A DNA stretch of 64,000 nt from Clostridiaceae bacterium (GCA_018432235.1 JAHDLO010000020.1:62001-126000); one strand, 5' to 3'. Numbered from the stretch's first letter, positions 25,273 to 34,478 are shown. Notes: generated from the letters alone by a model not told the origin. Translations and numbers: made by a program.

Positions 25273-26433
25273 TTGAAGAAGCGTATTGTAGTTTTAATGA
25301 TATTTATAATAATACTGTCCACCACCATCATTTCCTACGCAGCAGAGGAGCCTGTTTACTATCTATGGAGCAAGGGCTGTAGCGTATGTGGCAGCACAGG
25401 CTCCTTCTTACAGGAGCTGGAGAGAGAATTCGGTGTGACGGTCATTGCCTATGAGATCAATGAGGACAAGGCATTATTCAATAGTAAACTGGGGGAGCAT
25501 AATTTAAAAACTGTGGCCCTGCCGGTATTCATTTATAAGGACAAGGTCTGGAGTGGCTTTAATCCACAATTTGAAGCAGAGATAAAGTCGTATATATCTA
25601 ACAACAAGGTAGAAACCGAAGCAGGCCTGCAATTCTATGCCTTCAATTTCAAAGAAGGAGCACTATTACTGCCCACAATTATTATAGGCTCAATAGATGG
25701 CCTGAACCCCTGCTCCATATGGGCCCTTATGACTTTAATCAGCTTGGTAATCAGCTTGGGATCAAGGAAGAGGATGCTGCTGGTTGGAGGCTGCTATATT
25801 GCAGTTATAGCCCTTGTATATGGTCTCTATATTGTGGGCGTGTTTGGCATTACAGCTTCCATTTTAGATATTCTGTGGCTTAGGCTGTTGGTTTTTCTTC
25901 TTACTATAGGCTTTGCGCTACTGACCATAAAGGATTTCTTTACAAATAGGGGGATTTCCCTAGGCATTTCAACAGGAAATAAGGAACGGTTTATGCATAA
26001 GCTGGAGAAGGGTCTGCTGAAGGAGCTAAGTCCCATAAGACTTGTGGCTGCCACTATAGCCATTGCATTGTTTGCCTCCTTGATAGAGCTGCCATGTACC
26101 GCTGGTTTCCCGATTATTTGGAATGGCATACTGGCTCAACAGGGAGTAGGAAAAGGTCAATATTTTATGCTTTTGGCCCTGTATCTTCTTATGTATGTGA
26201 TGATAGAGCTGGTGATTGTAGCCATCGCTGCCATATCCCTCAAAAAGGCTCAAATGAATTTTAAGATAGCCATGGGAATTAAGCTGGTATCTGGCAGCTT
26301 GATGCTTTTCTTAGGGGTATTACTGCTAATGGGGTCCCAATATATCAATAACATGGGATTAATAACCATAGGCTCTGCTGTAGTTATATTGCTATCTGTT
26401 GCTTTTGCCTATATATATACCTTTAAGTATTAG
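25273..26433 (+). CDS. Thioredoxin-DsbD/CcdA-like membrane protein
   Basis: A 386-residue membrane protein. Residues 1-23 are a signal peptide, then a thioredoxin/glutaredoxin-like extracytoplasmic domain with C36-S-V-C39, then six or more membrane segments from about residue 130. The membrane part has a Cys in each half (C147 in NPCS, C275 in LPCTAGFP), the pattern by which DsbD/CcdA proteins carry electrons across the membrane. The TTG start at 25273 lies one base after the selenoprotein stop with AAAGGGG at 25257-25262. A joint thiol relay with the selenoprotein is inferred. Confidence 0.85.
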   Translation: MKKRIVVLMIFIIILSTTIISYAAEEPVYYLWSKGCSVCGSTGSFLQELEREFGVTVIAYEINEDKALFNSKLGEHNLKTVALPVFIYKDKVWSGFNPQFEAEIKSYISNNKVETEAGLQFYAFNFKEGALLLPTIIIGSIDGLNPCSIWALMTLISLVISLGSRKRMLLVGGCYIAVIALVYGLYIVGVFGITASILDILWLRLLVFLLTIGFALLTIKDFFTNRGISLGISTGNKERFMHKLEKGLLKELSPIRLVAATIAIALFASLIELPCTAGFPIIWNGILAQQGVGKGQYFMLLALYLLMYVMIELVIVAIAAISLKKAQMNFKIAMGIKLVSGSLMLFLGVLLLMGSQYINNMGLITIGSAVVILLSVAFAYIYTFKY

Positions 26434-26462
26434 CCATTATACCTTCTATTGTGATAACCCTT

Positions 26463-26508
26463 AAAAACTCAGGTCATCAAGGCGCCACCCTTGATGACCT
26501 GAGTTTTT
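26463..26508. terminator. Strong terminator with perfect 20-bp stem
   Basis: Arms 26463-26482 and 26489-26508 are perfect complements round CGCCAC; one side ends in five A, the other in five T, so it can act in both directions. The following bases to 26787 hold no acceptable gene; only an AT-rich stretch with a TATAAT at 26747-26752 before ddl. Confidence 0.93.
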
Positions 26509-26787
26509 GTACTTCAATAAGCAGTCGATATAGATGGGCGGTAGGTATATAAGGTTAAGTTTAGTGACTGGAATCCTATGGCTAATCCATTGAATTTAAA
26601 ATATTATATGATCTGTACATAGCAAGAGATATTCCGTTTGTCATTGTTATATGCAGTTTCCTCAAATCTTAAAGAAATATTAATAAATTCTTCAAGACTT
26701 TCCTATGTTCTTTTTTTTATAAATATCTTAAACTAGAGCTATCCTATATAATATAAGAAGAAATAAATGATTTTGAGGAGGAAGCAA

Positions 26788-27864
26788 ATGAAGAAAAATA
26801 TTTATGTACTATATGGTGGTAAATCCGTAGAGCATGAGGTTTCTTTTAAGACAGCCGCCTTTATGATGAATGCCATGGACAAGGAAAAATACAATATATA
26901 TCCGGTGTATATCAGCAAGGAAGGCATATGGTCCCCCTTAGACAAAATTGAGAAGGAAATTGCTGATGTAGATGCACTAAAAACAGAGGCTACGGGGACG
27001 ATTGCTGCTTCAATGGCTAAATTTATGACAGAGGTATTGAAGCCCAATGAGGAGAATATCATTTTACCGGCTTTACACGGGTCGAATGGAGAGGATGGCA
27101 CCATACAGGGATTTTTAGAGCTGTTGGATATTCCCTATGTAGGCAATGGTGTGCTGGGCTCTGCTTTGGGCATCGACAAGGCAGTAATGAAGGACTTATT
27201 TGCCAGAGGGGGCATTCCACAGGGAGACTATCGGGTATTAAGAGGGGCAGATTATATCGGTAACGAGTCGGAAGAAATTGAAGGCATAGAGGCGGCCATC
27301 GGCTACCCCTGCTATGTTAAGCCAGCCTCCCTGGGTTCCAGTGTCGGCATTAGTAGATGCGAAAATCGTCAGGCGCTTAAAACAGCCATTACAGAGGCCT
27401 TAAAATACGACAGAAAGCTTGTCATCGAAAAGGAAATCATCAGTAGAGAAATGCAGATCGCCGTTGTAGGCAATGATAAGCCCAAAGCCTCGGTTGTAGG
27501 AGAGTTTATTCAAGAGAGAAGCTTCATGGACTACAACGCAAAATATTTAGACGGAAAGCTGGTGGCAGTTATCCCTGCCAGAATAAGCGAAGAAACCAGT
27601 AGACAAATGAGGGAAACGGCAGAGAAGGCAGCAATCCTCTTAAACTGTGCTGGATTGGTAAGGGTAGACTTCTTCGTGACAGAGGAGAAATTTTATGTCA
27701 ATGAGGTAAACACAATGCCAGGCTTTACTAAGCTAAGCATGTTCCCTGCACTATGGGAAAAAACCGACGGGACATCAAATCAAAGGCTGATGGATAAATT
27801 TATAGCACTGGCCATTGAAAGACATCAGCAAAAGCATGCCCTTGTAGACCGGAGGGAGGCATAA
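26788..27864 (+). CDS. ddl: D-alanine--D-alanine ligase
   Basis: Joins two D-Ala with ATP for peptidoglycan precursors. 358 residues with the ATP-grasp set: YGGKSVEHEVS, HGSNGEDGTIQG, YVKPASLGSSVGIS and the metal-binding VNEVNTMPGFT. The omega-loop reads MDYNAKY with the tyrosine found in D-Ala-D-Ala ligases, which argues against a VanA-type D-Ala-D-Lac ligase. The ATG at 26788 has GAGGAGG at 26775-26781; the frame extends to an ATG at 26767 lacking a ribosome site. Its TAA overlaps the murF ATG. Confidence 0.95.
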   Translation: MKKNIYVLYGGKSVEHEVSFKTAAFMMNAMDKEKYNIYPVYISKEGIWSPLDKIEKEIADVDALKTEATGTIAASMAKFMTEVLKPNEENIILPALHGSNGEDGTIQGFLELLDIPYVGNGVLGSALGIDKAVMKDLFARGGIPQGDYRVLRGADYIGNESEEIEGIEAAIGYPCYVKPASLGSSVGISRCENRQALKTAITEALKYDRKLVIEKEIISREMQIAVVGNDKPKASVVGEFIQERSFMDYNAKYLDGKLVAVIPARISEETSRQMRETAEKAAILLNCAGLVRVDFFVTEEKFYVNEVNTMPGFTKLSMFPALWEKTDGTSNQRLMDKFIALAIERHQQKHALVDRREA

Positions 27865-29267
27865 TGATCAACAGAAGCTTAATTGAAATAGAAAAAATGA
27901 CTGGGGGACATGGTCTTAAGCAGCAGCAGAGCAAAATCATCCAGGGGGTGTCTATAGATACCAGAAGCATAAAGGCAGGACAGCTATATGTTCCGATAAA
28001 GGGAGAACGTTTTGACGGCCACGATTTTATTCAAAAGGCGATAGCGGCAGGGGCTTCGGCAGCCCTCTGGCATGAAAATCGACCTTTGCCGGAGGTGGAT
28101 ATTCCTTTGATTTTAGTAGAGGATACAGTGACGGCTTTACAAAGACTAGCAAGGGAATACCGGCTTCAATTGAAGCTTAAGGTGGTTGGTATCACCGGTA
28201 GCAATGGGAAAACCTCCACAAAGGATATATTGGCCGGGATTCTTACAACCCGATATAGAACTAAAAAGACCTTCGGCAATTTAAATAATCACTTAGGTGT
28301 ACCGCTGACGCTGCTGGAGCTGGAGGAAGACACGGAAATGGCGGTAGTGGAAATGGGCATTTCAGATCCTGGTGAGATGGCGGTTTTAACATCAATTGCT
28401 TTACCGGATGCCGCAATAATTACCAATATCGGTGAAGCTCATTTAACCACCATGGGGACAAAGGAAAACATATACAACGAAAAGCTTAAAATTGTTGAGG
28501 GCTTAAGGCCAGAGGGAATATTCGTGTACAATGGCGACGACGACACCCTGGGGGAAAAGGTTGAGGCCTTAGCGCTTCCTCACAGAGTTGAGACATTTGG
28601 TCAAAAGCCTCATAACAGCTATCGACCTACCTTGAAGGCCCTTAAGGAGAATGGTAGTCTATTTGTTTTAGAGGGAAAAGCAGAGAAGCCTATGCTATTG
28701 CCGATGCTGGGAAGGCATCAGATATATAATGCTGCTGCTGCCATAGCAGTCGCAAGATTTTTTGGTCTAAGCTACGAGGATATACGGACAGGTTTATTAG
28801 GTATTGACCCTACTGGTATGAGGAATGAGCTGATTAAAGGTAAGGGCTTTACCATCTTGAATGATGCCTATAAGTCCAATCCCTCTAGCCTAAGGGCGGC
28901 TCTAGATACCCTTTATGGCTTGGAGGGCTATAGTCAAAAAATCGCTGTTTTGGGAAATATGGAGGGCATTGGTGACGATGAGGTAGAGTTTCATAGGGAA
29001 ATTGGCAGGGAGATTGATCCTAACGAGATAGACTATCTCTTTACCATAGGCCCACTGGCAAAGTCCCTTGCAGAGACAGCAGCACCAAGGTTTCCAAAGG
29101 ATAGGGTGCGTTTTTTTACCAACAGAGAGGATATGCTTAAGGCTATTCAGCAGGTTTTATCAGAGCATGCTATTATATTAGTAAAGGCGTCAAGGGGGCT
29201 TCAGCTGGAGCTGGTTATAGAGGCACTGCTGCAGCAGGAGGATAAGGCACCGACGGCCATAATGTAA
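27864..29267 (+). CDS. murF: UDP-MurNAc-tripeptide--D-Ala-D-Ala ligase MurF
   Basis: Adds the Ddl product to the peptidoglycan stem peptide. 467 residues, typical length. Features: SIDTRSIKAGQLYVPIKGERFDGH in the N-terminal domain, ATP site GITGSNGKTSTKD, FGNLNNHLGVPLTLL and NDAYKSNPSSLRAAL. Directly overlaps ddl by one base, so substrate maker and user are co-translated. A two-component pair follows 25 bases on. Confidence 0.95.
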   Translation: MINRSLIEIEKMTGGHGLKQQQSKIIQGVSIDTRSIKAGQLYVPIKGERFDGHDFIQKAIAAGASAALWHENRPLPEVDIPLILVEDTVTALQRLAREYRLQLKLKVVGITGSNGKTSTKDILAGILTTRYRTKKTFGNLNNHLGVPLTLLELEEDTEMAVVEMGISDPGEMAVLTSIALPDAAIITNIGEAHLTTMGTKENIYNEKLKIVEGLRPEGIFVYNGDDDTLGEKVEALALPHRVETFGQKPHNSYRPTLKALKENGSLFVLEGKAEKPMLLPMLGRHQIYNAAAAIAVARFFGLSYEDIRTGLLGIDPTGMRNELIKGKGFTILNDAYKSNPSSLRAALDTLYGLEGYSQKIAVLGNMEGIGDDEVEFHREIGREIDPNEIDYLFTIGPLAKSLAETAAPRFPKDRVRFFTNREDMLKAIQQVLSEHAIILVKASRGLQLELVIEALLQQEDKAPTAIM

Positions 29268-29292
29268 AAAATAGAAGAGGGATGTTGAGGGC

Positions 29293-30000
29293 ATGGAGAA
29301 GCAAAGGATTTTGGTTGTAGAGGACGAGAAGGAAATTGCAGATTTAATGGAGATCTATCTTATCAATGAGGGCTATGAGGTGGAGAAGGCCAATAATGGA
29401 TTGGCTGCTCTGACACTGCTAGAGGCAGGCTTGTTTCACCTGGTTATTTTAGATATCATGATGCCGGGCATAGATGGCCTGGAGACCTGTAGGCGCATTA
29501 GGCAGGAAAAGAATATACCCATTCTTATGGTAAGCGCAAAATCCGAAGACATAGATAAAATCATGGGCCTCACCACCGGAGCCGACGATTATCTAACAAA
29601 GCCCTTCAATCCCCTAGAGCTAATCGCTAGGGTAAAGTCACAGCTGAGGCGGTATATACAGCTGAATCCCCAGGGAAATGGGGCAAAGAATGAGGATGAT
29701 ATCAACATCGAAGGATTAAATATCAATAAAGTTACCCACCGGGTGCTTTTGTTTAACAGAGAAATCAGTTTGACTCCGATAGAATTTGAAATACTATTAT
29801 TGCTGGCGGGTAACCCCGGCAGGGTGTTTACTGTGGATGAAATATTTGAAAGGGTTTGGCAGGAGGACTATTTAGAATCGGACAATACCGTAAGGGTGCA
29901 TATACGAAAAATTCGAGAGAAAATGGAGATTGATTCTAAACGGCCCTTCTATATCAAAACAGTATGGGGGGTTGGCTATAAATTTGAAAGCAAGGACTAG
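29293..30000 (+). CDS. OmpR-family response regulator
   Basis: 235 residues: receiver domain (about 1-120; phospho-Asp in LVILDIMMPG, Lys in LTKPF) and winged-helix DNA-binding domain (about 140-232; FTVDEIFERVW, NTVRVHIRKIREK). Closest in feel to the VanR/PhoP branch. In one run with ddl and murF and overlapping its kinase gene by about 17 bases, so cell-wall sensing is a reasonable guess. Its targets are not identifiable here. Confidence 0.92.
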   Translation: MEKQRILVVEDEKEIADLMEIYLINEGYEVEKANNGLAALTLLEAGLFHLVILDIMMPGIDGLETCRRIRQEKNIPILMVSAKSEDIDKIMGLTTGADDYLTKPFNPLELIARVKSQLRRYIQLNPQGNGAKNEDDINIEGLNINKVTHRVLLFNREISLTPIEFEILLLLAGNPGRVFTVDEIFERVWQEDYLESDNTVRVHIRKIREKMEIDSKRPFYIKTVWGVGYKFESKD

Positions 30001-31075
30001 TATTAGATGGAAGATTTTGCTTGTGTTTGGCCTCAGCATTGCAGCCGCTTCAGTAACGGTGCTTTTGCTGCTGATGTTTGCCGCCACAGTACTGTGGACG
30101 ATGCCTTCTTTTAGGCTGCTATTAGACATACTAGCCCGAAATATTGGTGTGTTCCCGATTTCTGTATTTGTTGGCGGGATACTGTTTTTAATTTATTTCT
30201 TTCTATTCAGTCAAAGAAGCATAGGCTACATTGAGGAAATTTCTCAAGGGCTTGAGGAAATAGCCGAAGGGCATCTCGACAAAAGAATAGTCATACGTGG
30301 TAATGATGAATTAGGGGCTTTGGCAGAAAATATCAATCAAATGGCAGGAAGCCTTAAGCATTCCATGCAGGAGGAGCGAAAAGCAGAGAAGACTAAAAGT
30401 GACCTGGTCACCAGTGTCTCCCATGATCTTAGAACCCCCCTTACCTCGATATTGGGGTATTTGGAGCTTATTGTCAAGGATAACTACCGGGATGAGGTAG
30501 TCCTTAGGCATTATGCCGATATCGCCTATGCCAAGGCCCAACGACTGAAAAACCTGGTGGAGGAGCTATTTGAGTATACAAGGGTCAGCTATGGCGGCAT
30601 GAGGCTAAATATGCAATCCATCAACATAGTGGAGCTGCTTCAGCAGCTGGTGGAGGATTTTGTTCCCCTGCTGGAGGAGACTGGGATGGTGTGCAGGCTG
30701 GAGGCCAAAGAAAAAGAGCTTTTTATAGAAGCTGACGGGCATATGCTGGCGAGGGTTTTTGAAAACCTCATGATGAATGCTATTCGCTATGGTAGTGATG
30801 GCAAATATCTGGATATCTGTATAAAGGCAGAGGACAAAGTAGTTATAAGCTTTACCAACTATGGAGAGCCAATACCTGTTGTGGATTTACCCTTTATATT
30901 TGAGCGTTTTTATAAGGTTGAAAAATCTCGTTCAGAGGAGCAGGGAGGTACAGGATTGGGGTTGGCTATAGCTAAAAATATACTGGAGCTGCATAAGGGA
31001 GAAATCGCAGCCTATAGCGATCATAAAGGCACCACCTTCGAAGTAAAGCTGGTGTCAGGGGGACGGTTCTCTTGA
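29984..31075 (+). CDS. Sensor histidine kinase, VanS/PhoR-like
   Basis: About 363 residues. Two membrane segments near the N-terminus (RWKILLVFGLSIAA and VGGILFLIYFFLF) enclose a short outside loop, then HAMP, HisKA with VSHDLRTPLTSIL and an HATPase with FENLMMNAIRYG and GGTGLGLAIAKN. The short sensor loop resembles intramembrane-sensing or VanS-type kinases. Start uncertain: the TTG at 29984 gives a natural MKARTSIRWK N-terminus, a frame from 29930 has no ribosome site. Partner of the preceding regulator. Confidence 0.88.
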   Translation: MKARTSIRWKILLVFGLSIAAASVTVLLLLMFAATVLWTMPSFRLLLDILARNIGVFPISVFVGGILFLIYFFLFSQRSIGYIEEISQGLEEIAEGHLDKRIVIRGNDELGALAENINQMAGSLKHSMQEERKAEKTKSDLVTSVSHDLRTPLTSILGYLELIVKDNYRDEVVLRHYADIAYAKAQRLKNLVEELFEYTRVSYGGMRLNMQSINIVELLQQLVEDFVPLLEETGMVCRLEAKEKELFIEADGHMLARVFENLMMNAIRYGSDGKYLDICIKAEDKVVISFTNYGEPIPVVDLPFIFERFYKVEKSRSEEQGGTGLGLAIAKNILELHKGEIAAYSDHKGTTFEVKLVSGGRFS

Positions 31076-31088
31076 CACACATCGCCAC

Positions 31089-31144
31089 AAAAGGGGCTGT
31101 CGAACAAGCGATTGAAAAATCGCTTGTTCGACAGCCCCCCTTTT
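31089..31144 (+). terminator. Long terminator hairpin with GAAA tetraloop
   Basis: A perfect 21-bp stem (31093-31113 with 31118-31138) closed by GAAA, with A-run before and CCTTTT after. Very stable; it separates the ddl/murF/two-component run from the potassium genes. Confidence 0.92.
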
Positions 31145-31225
31145 ATCTTGATGACTTCTTGACAGGTCCTTAGCTGATATTAACACTTTATTAATACTTA
31201 TTATGGTATTATCTAATGATAAAGT

Positions 31226-32785
31226 ATGAATAGATTTAAGGCAAGGCGGTGTAGAATAGTGAATGCTAACATTGGGAAAAAAGTATTGCAGCCATTATTA
31301 ATAGTAGGCTTTCTTTTTGGCGCATCATTAATAGGATATATATTCAATATTAATGGTTTTCCAGAAACTAATATTGTTATCATCTATCTTTTAGCGGTTC
31401 ATATGATCTCGTGGTTGTCCAGTGGCTATTTTTGGGGTATTCTTGCATCACTGGGTGCTACCTTTATTTTTAATTATTTTTTTACAGAACCCTATTTTAC
31501 TTTTTCAGTTTATGATTCTAGTTATATTATTACCTTTATAACAATGACTATGATAGCCCTTATAACAGGTACAATTACCTCCCATGCAAAAAAGAGTGCC
31601 GCTGGTGCTAGGCAGAGGGAAGCTGAAACAAAAGCGGTGTATAATCTGACTAACCATCTGACGGATGCAAAAGAAGTTTATGAAATTGTTGGTTTTGCTG
31701 TAAGTGAAATCAGTGCTTGCTTTATGTGCCGTGCAGCCTGCTTATGCTTCAGAGAGGATGGCTTTCCAGAAAGCTTCTTTATACAACAGCTTTCTGACAA
31801 AAGGCAGATTCGAAGAGAGGTGGATAACCCAGAGGAAATCAAACGCCGAATAGAGCGATTGAGTATGGGTTGCGATATCGGTTCGGAGTTTTATGATTGG
31901 CCAATTTACGGACAGGAGGCTATTCATGGGATTGTTCGCATACCGATTGAAGTTGCACAAGAAATGAATATAGCTCAAACTCGACTTTTGCATTCCATGA
32001 TAGAAAGTATAGCCTTAGCAATGGATCGATTACGTTCTACTGAAGAACGTATCAAGTTTCGAGAAGAGACTATTCAGGAACGTTATCGTGGAAATTTACT
32101 GAGGGCGATTTCTCATGACCTTCGGACCCCTCTATCTAGTATTATGGGTACCGCTGAAATGTTAATGGACATGTCTTCTAAGCAAGATATACGTTATTCT
32201 TTAGCTTCCGAAATTCATAAGGATGCGAATTGGCTACATTCTCTAGTAGAGAATATTCTAAGTCTAACTAGGCTACAGGAAGGAAAGCTAATTATCAAGA
32301 AGCAATTGGAGGCAGCTGAGGAAATTTTGGGAGGAACGATAGCATATATTGCAAAGCAATGGCCTAGCTATGAAATTAGTGTTAGTGTTCCAGAGGAGCT
32401 TTTACTTGTTCCAATGGACGCAAAGCTGATTAAACAAGTATTAATAAATCTATTGGATAATGCAATAAAGCACACATCACATGATGAAGAAATTAGTATT
32501 TCTGTGACCAAGGACGCTGATAGTAGGTGGGCAATTTTTGTAGTTAGAGACTGTGGCGTAGGTATATCTAAAGAGGATATACCAAATATTTTTCAATTAT
32601 TCTATACCTCAAATACACAGCATGCTGACGCTAAGCATGGAATTGGCCTTGGTCTTGCAATATGCGATGCTATCATAAAGGCTCACGGTGGGAATATAGA
32701 GGCAAGGAATCGTACAGATAAAAAAGGGGCAGAGGTCATATTTAAGCTGCCGATGGAGGTCGACAATAATGAACATGTACAATGA
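31226..32785 (+). CDS. KdpD-like sensor kinase lacking the KdpD N-terminal domains
   Basis: 519 residues: four membrane segments of the DUF4118 type (about 20-115, with TFIFNYFFTEPYFTF), a GAF-like region, HisKA (AISHDLRTPLSSI) and HATPase (INLLDNAIKHT, GIGLGLAICDA). Full KdpD carries about 380 further N-terminal residues (KdpD and Usp domains) that are absent here, and the 150 bases upstream do not encode them. Start uncertain: ATG 31226 has no ribosome site; GTG 31259 follows AAGGCGG loosely. Overlaps the KdpE-like gene and precedes Trk potassium genes, so it likely senses potassium or turgor state. Confidence 0.88.
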   Translation: MNRFKARRCRIVNANIGKKVLQPLLIVGFLFGASLIGYIFNINGFPETNIVIIYLLAVHMISWLSSGYFWGILASLGATFIFNYFFTEPYFTFSVYDSSYIITFITMTMIALITGTITSHAKKSAAGARQREAETKAVYNLTNHLTDAKEVYEIVGFAVSEISACFMCRAACLCFREDGFPESFFIQQLSDKRQIRREVDNPEEIKRRIERLSMGCDIGSEFYDWPIYGQEAIHGIVRIPIEVAQEMNIAQTRLLHSMIESIALAMDRLRSTEERIKFREETIQERYRGNLLRAISHDLRTPLSSIMGTAEMLMDMSSKQDIRYSLASEIHKDANWLHSLVENILSLTRLQEGKLIIKKQLEAAEEILGGTIAYIAKQWPSYEISVSVPEELLLVPMDAKLIKQVLINLLDNAIKHTSHDEEISISVTKDADSRWAIFVVRDCGVGISKEDIPNIFQLFYTSNTQHADAKHGIGLGLAICDAIIKAHGGNIEARNRTDKKGAEVIFKLPMEVDNNEHVQ

Positions 32786-33470
32786 AAACTTTTTAGTAGT
32801 TGAAGATGATATGCAAATCAGAAATTTTATTTGCTACGCTTTAAAGCAAGCAAACTTTCAATGCGTTACTGCCCTGACGGCCGAGGAAGCACTTAGTCAT
32901 CTAATCTCCCAACAAATAGATGTTATCCTACTGGATCTTGGTTTGCCAGATTTTGACGGTTTGGAGATTATTAAAAGGGTGCGGGAATGGTCGGATATAC
33001 CAATTATTGTTGTTTCAGCCCGGGATCAGGATAGAGAAAAGGCAGAGGCCCTTGATCTAGGGGCTGATGATTACCTAACAAAACCATTTTCCTCTACAGA
33101 GTTAATGGCGCGTATTCGCGTGGCTTTACGACATTTGTATAAGCAAAACAGAGATAGGCAGCAGCAGAGTAGCCTTGTCGTTGGCGAACTAAGAATAGAA
33201 CTGGATAAGCATTTGGTTTATTTAGAGGAAAAAGAAATTCATGTTACGCCTATGGAATATAATCTGTTAGCCCTCCTATTTAAAAACATAGGTAAGGTCT
33301 TAACAACCGGATATATCATAAATGAAATATGGGGTGCCGGCTATGGTAGAGATACGCAAGCTCTCCGAGCATTGATGGCAGGTCTCAGGAGAAAAATCGA
33401 GAGAAATCCTGCAAAGCCCAGGTATATTGTAACAGAAATAGGGGTTGGCTATAGAATGATGGACATATAA
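32769..33470 (+). CDS. KdpE-like response regulator
   Basis: 233 residues, OmpR family. Receiver with VILLDLGLPDFDG and LTKPFSSTELMARI, winged helix with YIINEIWGAGYGRDTQALRALMAGLRRKIE; the QALRALMAGLRRKIE block is the KdpE-type version of the recognition helix. Overlaps its kinase by 17 bases. A direct-repeat operator lies just downstream, in front of the TPR/Trk operon, which suggests that operon as its target. Confidence 0.9.
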   Translation: MNMYNENFLVVEDDMQIRNFICYALKQANFQCVTALTAEEALSHLISQQIDVILLDLGLPDFDGLEIIKRVREWSDIPIIVVSARDQDREKAEALDLGADDYLTKPFSSTELMARIRVALRHLYKQNRDRQQQSSLVVGELRIELDKHLVYLEEKEIHVTPMEYNLLALLFKNIGKVLTTGYIINEIWGAGYGRDTQALRALMAGLRRKIERNPAKPRYIVTEIGVGYRMMDI

Positions 33471-33479
33471 TTATTATAA

Positions 33480-33514
33480 GGCCGCTTTGATTTTGCATCA
33501 AAGGGGTCTTTTTT
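33480..33514 (+). terminator. Terminator after the KdpE-like gene
   Basis: GGCCGCTTTGA pairs with TCAAAGGGGTC (one mismatch, one wobble) and six T follow. Confidence 0.8.
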
Positions 33515-33526
33515 CATGCTATAAAA

Positions 33527-33592
33527 TTCTCACAGCATTCTCACGTGAAGTTGAGGTTTCTCACACTACCCTCACAGATATTTTGCTATTAT
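33527..33592 (+). promoter_or_regulatory. OmpR-type operator and promoter of the Trk operon
   Basis: Four direct repeats of TTCTCACA: 33527, 33538, 33558 and 33569 (CCCTCACA). Within each pair the period is 11 bp; the pairs are offset by 31 bp, about three turns. The last unit ends ten bases before TATTAT (33587-33592). This is the layout of promoters in which an OmpR-family activator takes the place of the -35 contact. The KdpE-like regulator encoded just upstream is the obvious candidate. Confidence 0.72.
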
Positions 33593-33635
33593 TAAGATGC
33601 AAAAGCAATAAAATGAAGTTCGAGGAGGGAGAGCA

Positions 33636-34031
33636 GTGAAACAGTATGATATGGCAGATTATCCTCAGGAATTAAGTGATTTGTGTAGTCAGATAAGACA
33701 GCTTTTAAGAGTTAAAAATTTTCAAAAATCAGATGAACTGTTAAGAGAAGCTATGGGCGAGTATCCCCATGCTCCACATACCCACAATTTATTCGGTCTG
33801 CTACTTGAATCACTGGGAGATCATTTAACAGCAATGAAGCATTTTCGTGCGGCATCGGCGCTAGATCCCACCTATATTCCTGCGCGAATAAATATGAGGC
33901 ACTTTGCTAGTTTTTATCCAGCTGGGAGATGGGCTTTTGATGAATCAGATTGTCTAGAGGAGCAGAAGCAAGATAATTATAAGGTTGAGTACGATGAACA
34001 CGGAATTGGACGTGTTATAAGGAGGGTATAA
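33636..34031 (+). CDS. Small TPR-like protein
   Basis: 131 residues, GTG start with GAGGGAGAG before it. The middle (about 25-90) has helix pairs of tetratricopeptide type (SDELLREAMGEYPHAPHTHN and LLESLGDHLTAMKHFRAA), so it probably binds another protein. The tail is acidic and has no known domain. It begins the Trk operon and ends two bases before the first trkA-type gene, so a regulatory or assembly role in potassium uptake is plausible but unproven. Confidence 0.75.
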   Translation: MKQYDMADYPQELSDLCSQIRQLLRVKNFQKSDELLREAMGEYPHAPHTHNLFGLLLESLGDHLTAMKHFRAASALDPTYIPARINMRHFASFYPAGRWAFDESDCLEEQKQDNYKVEYDEHGIGRVIRRV

Positions 34032-34033
34032 AA

Positions 34034-34474
34034 ATGAAGTATTCTGAAGTGAAAGAAAAAAATGAATTTATTGTCATAGTAGGATGTGGACGCTTAGGTG
34101 CTAGCTTAGCCAATACTCTTTCAGATGAAGGCAGAGATGTTTTAATAATAGATAAAAATAAGGATGCTCTTCGGAAGCTATCAATGTCCTATGGGGGACT
34201 TGCACTTATAGGAGATGGAACAGACATAGATATGCTCCGTGAAGCAGAGCTAGAAAAGGCGACAGCGATAGTCGTTGTTACAAATAACGATAATACTAAT
34301 ATCATGATTTCTCAAATGGCAAAGAACATTTTTAATAAAGAGCTTGTGATTGCCAGGCTCTATGACCCTGAAAGAGATTATGTGTATCGTGAATTTGAGA
34401 TTGACACAATTTCTCCTTCTATTTTATCTTCAAACGAAATTTGGAAACTGCTGACTGATGATGAGGGGAGGTAA
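34034..34474 (+). CDS. trkA: TrkA-type RCK N-domain protein (NAD-binding half)
   Basis: Regulatory subunit of a Trk potassium channel. 146 residues, only an RCK_N Rossmann domain: intact nucleotide motif VGCGRLG (about 17-23) and the acidic residue after strand two (LIIDKN). No RCK_C domain follows. Full TrkA of E. coli has two RCK repeats in one chain; here this domain is followed by a second separate TrkA-type protein, overlapping its neighbour's upstream frame. Binds NAD(H) or ATP and gates TrkH, by family. Confidence 0.88.
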   Translation: MKYSEVKEKNEFIVIVGCGRLGASLANTLSDEGRDVLIIDKNKDALRKLSMSYGGLALIGDGTDIDMLREAELEKATAIVVVTNNDNTNIMISQMAKNIFNKELVIARLYDPERDYVYREFEIDTISPSILSSNEIWKLLTDDEGR

Positions 34475-34478
34475 AGGT

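Noticed and set aside
26509..26787. Riboswitch or T-box leader before ddl
   Set aside because: No recognisable T-box or riboswitch motif and no terminator/antiterminator pair after the 26463-26508 terminator.
26788..31075. VanG/VanA-type vancomycin resistance operon
   Set aside because: Ligase has the D-Ala-D-Ala type omega-loop, and vanH, vanX, vanT or vanY genes are absent.
31081..31144. Mobile-element terminal repeat
   Set aside because: The perfect long stem has a tetraloop and A/T flanks of a terminator, and no transposase or target duplication is nearby.
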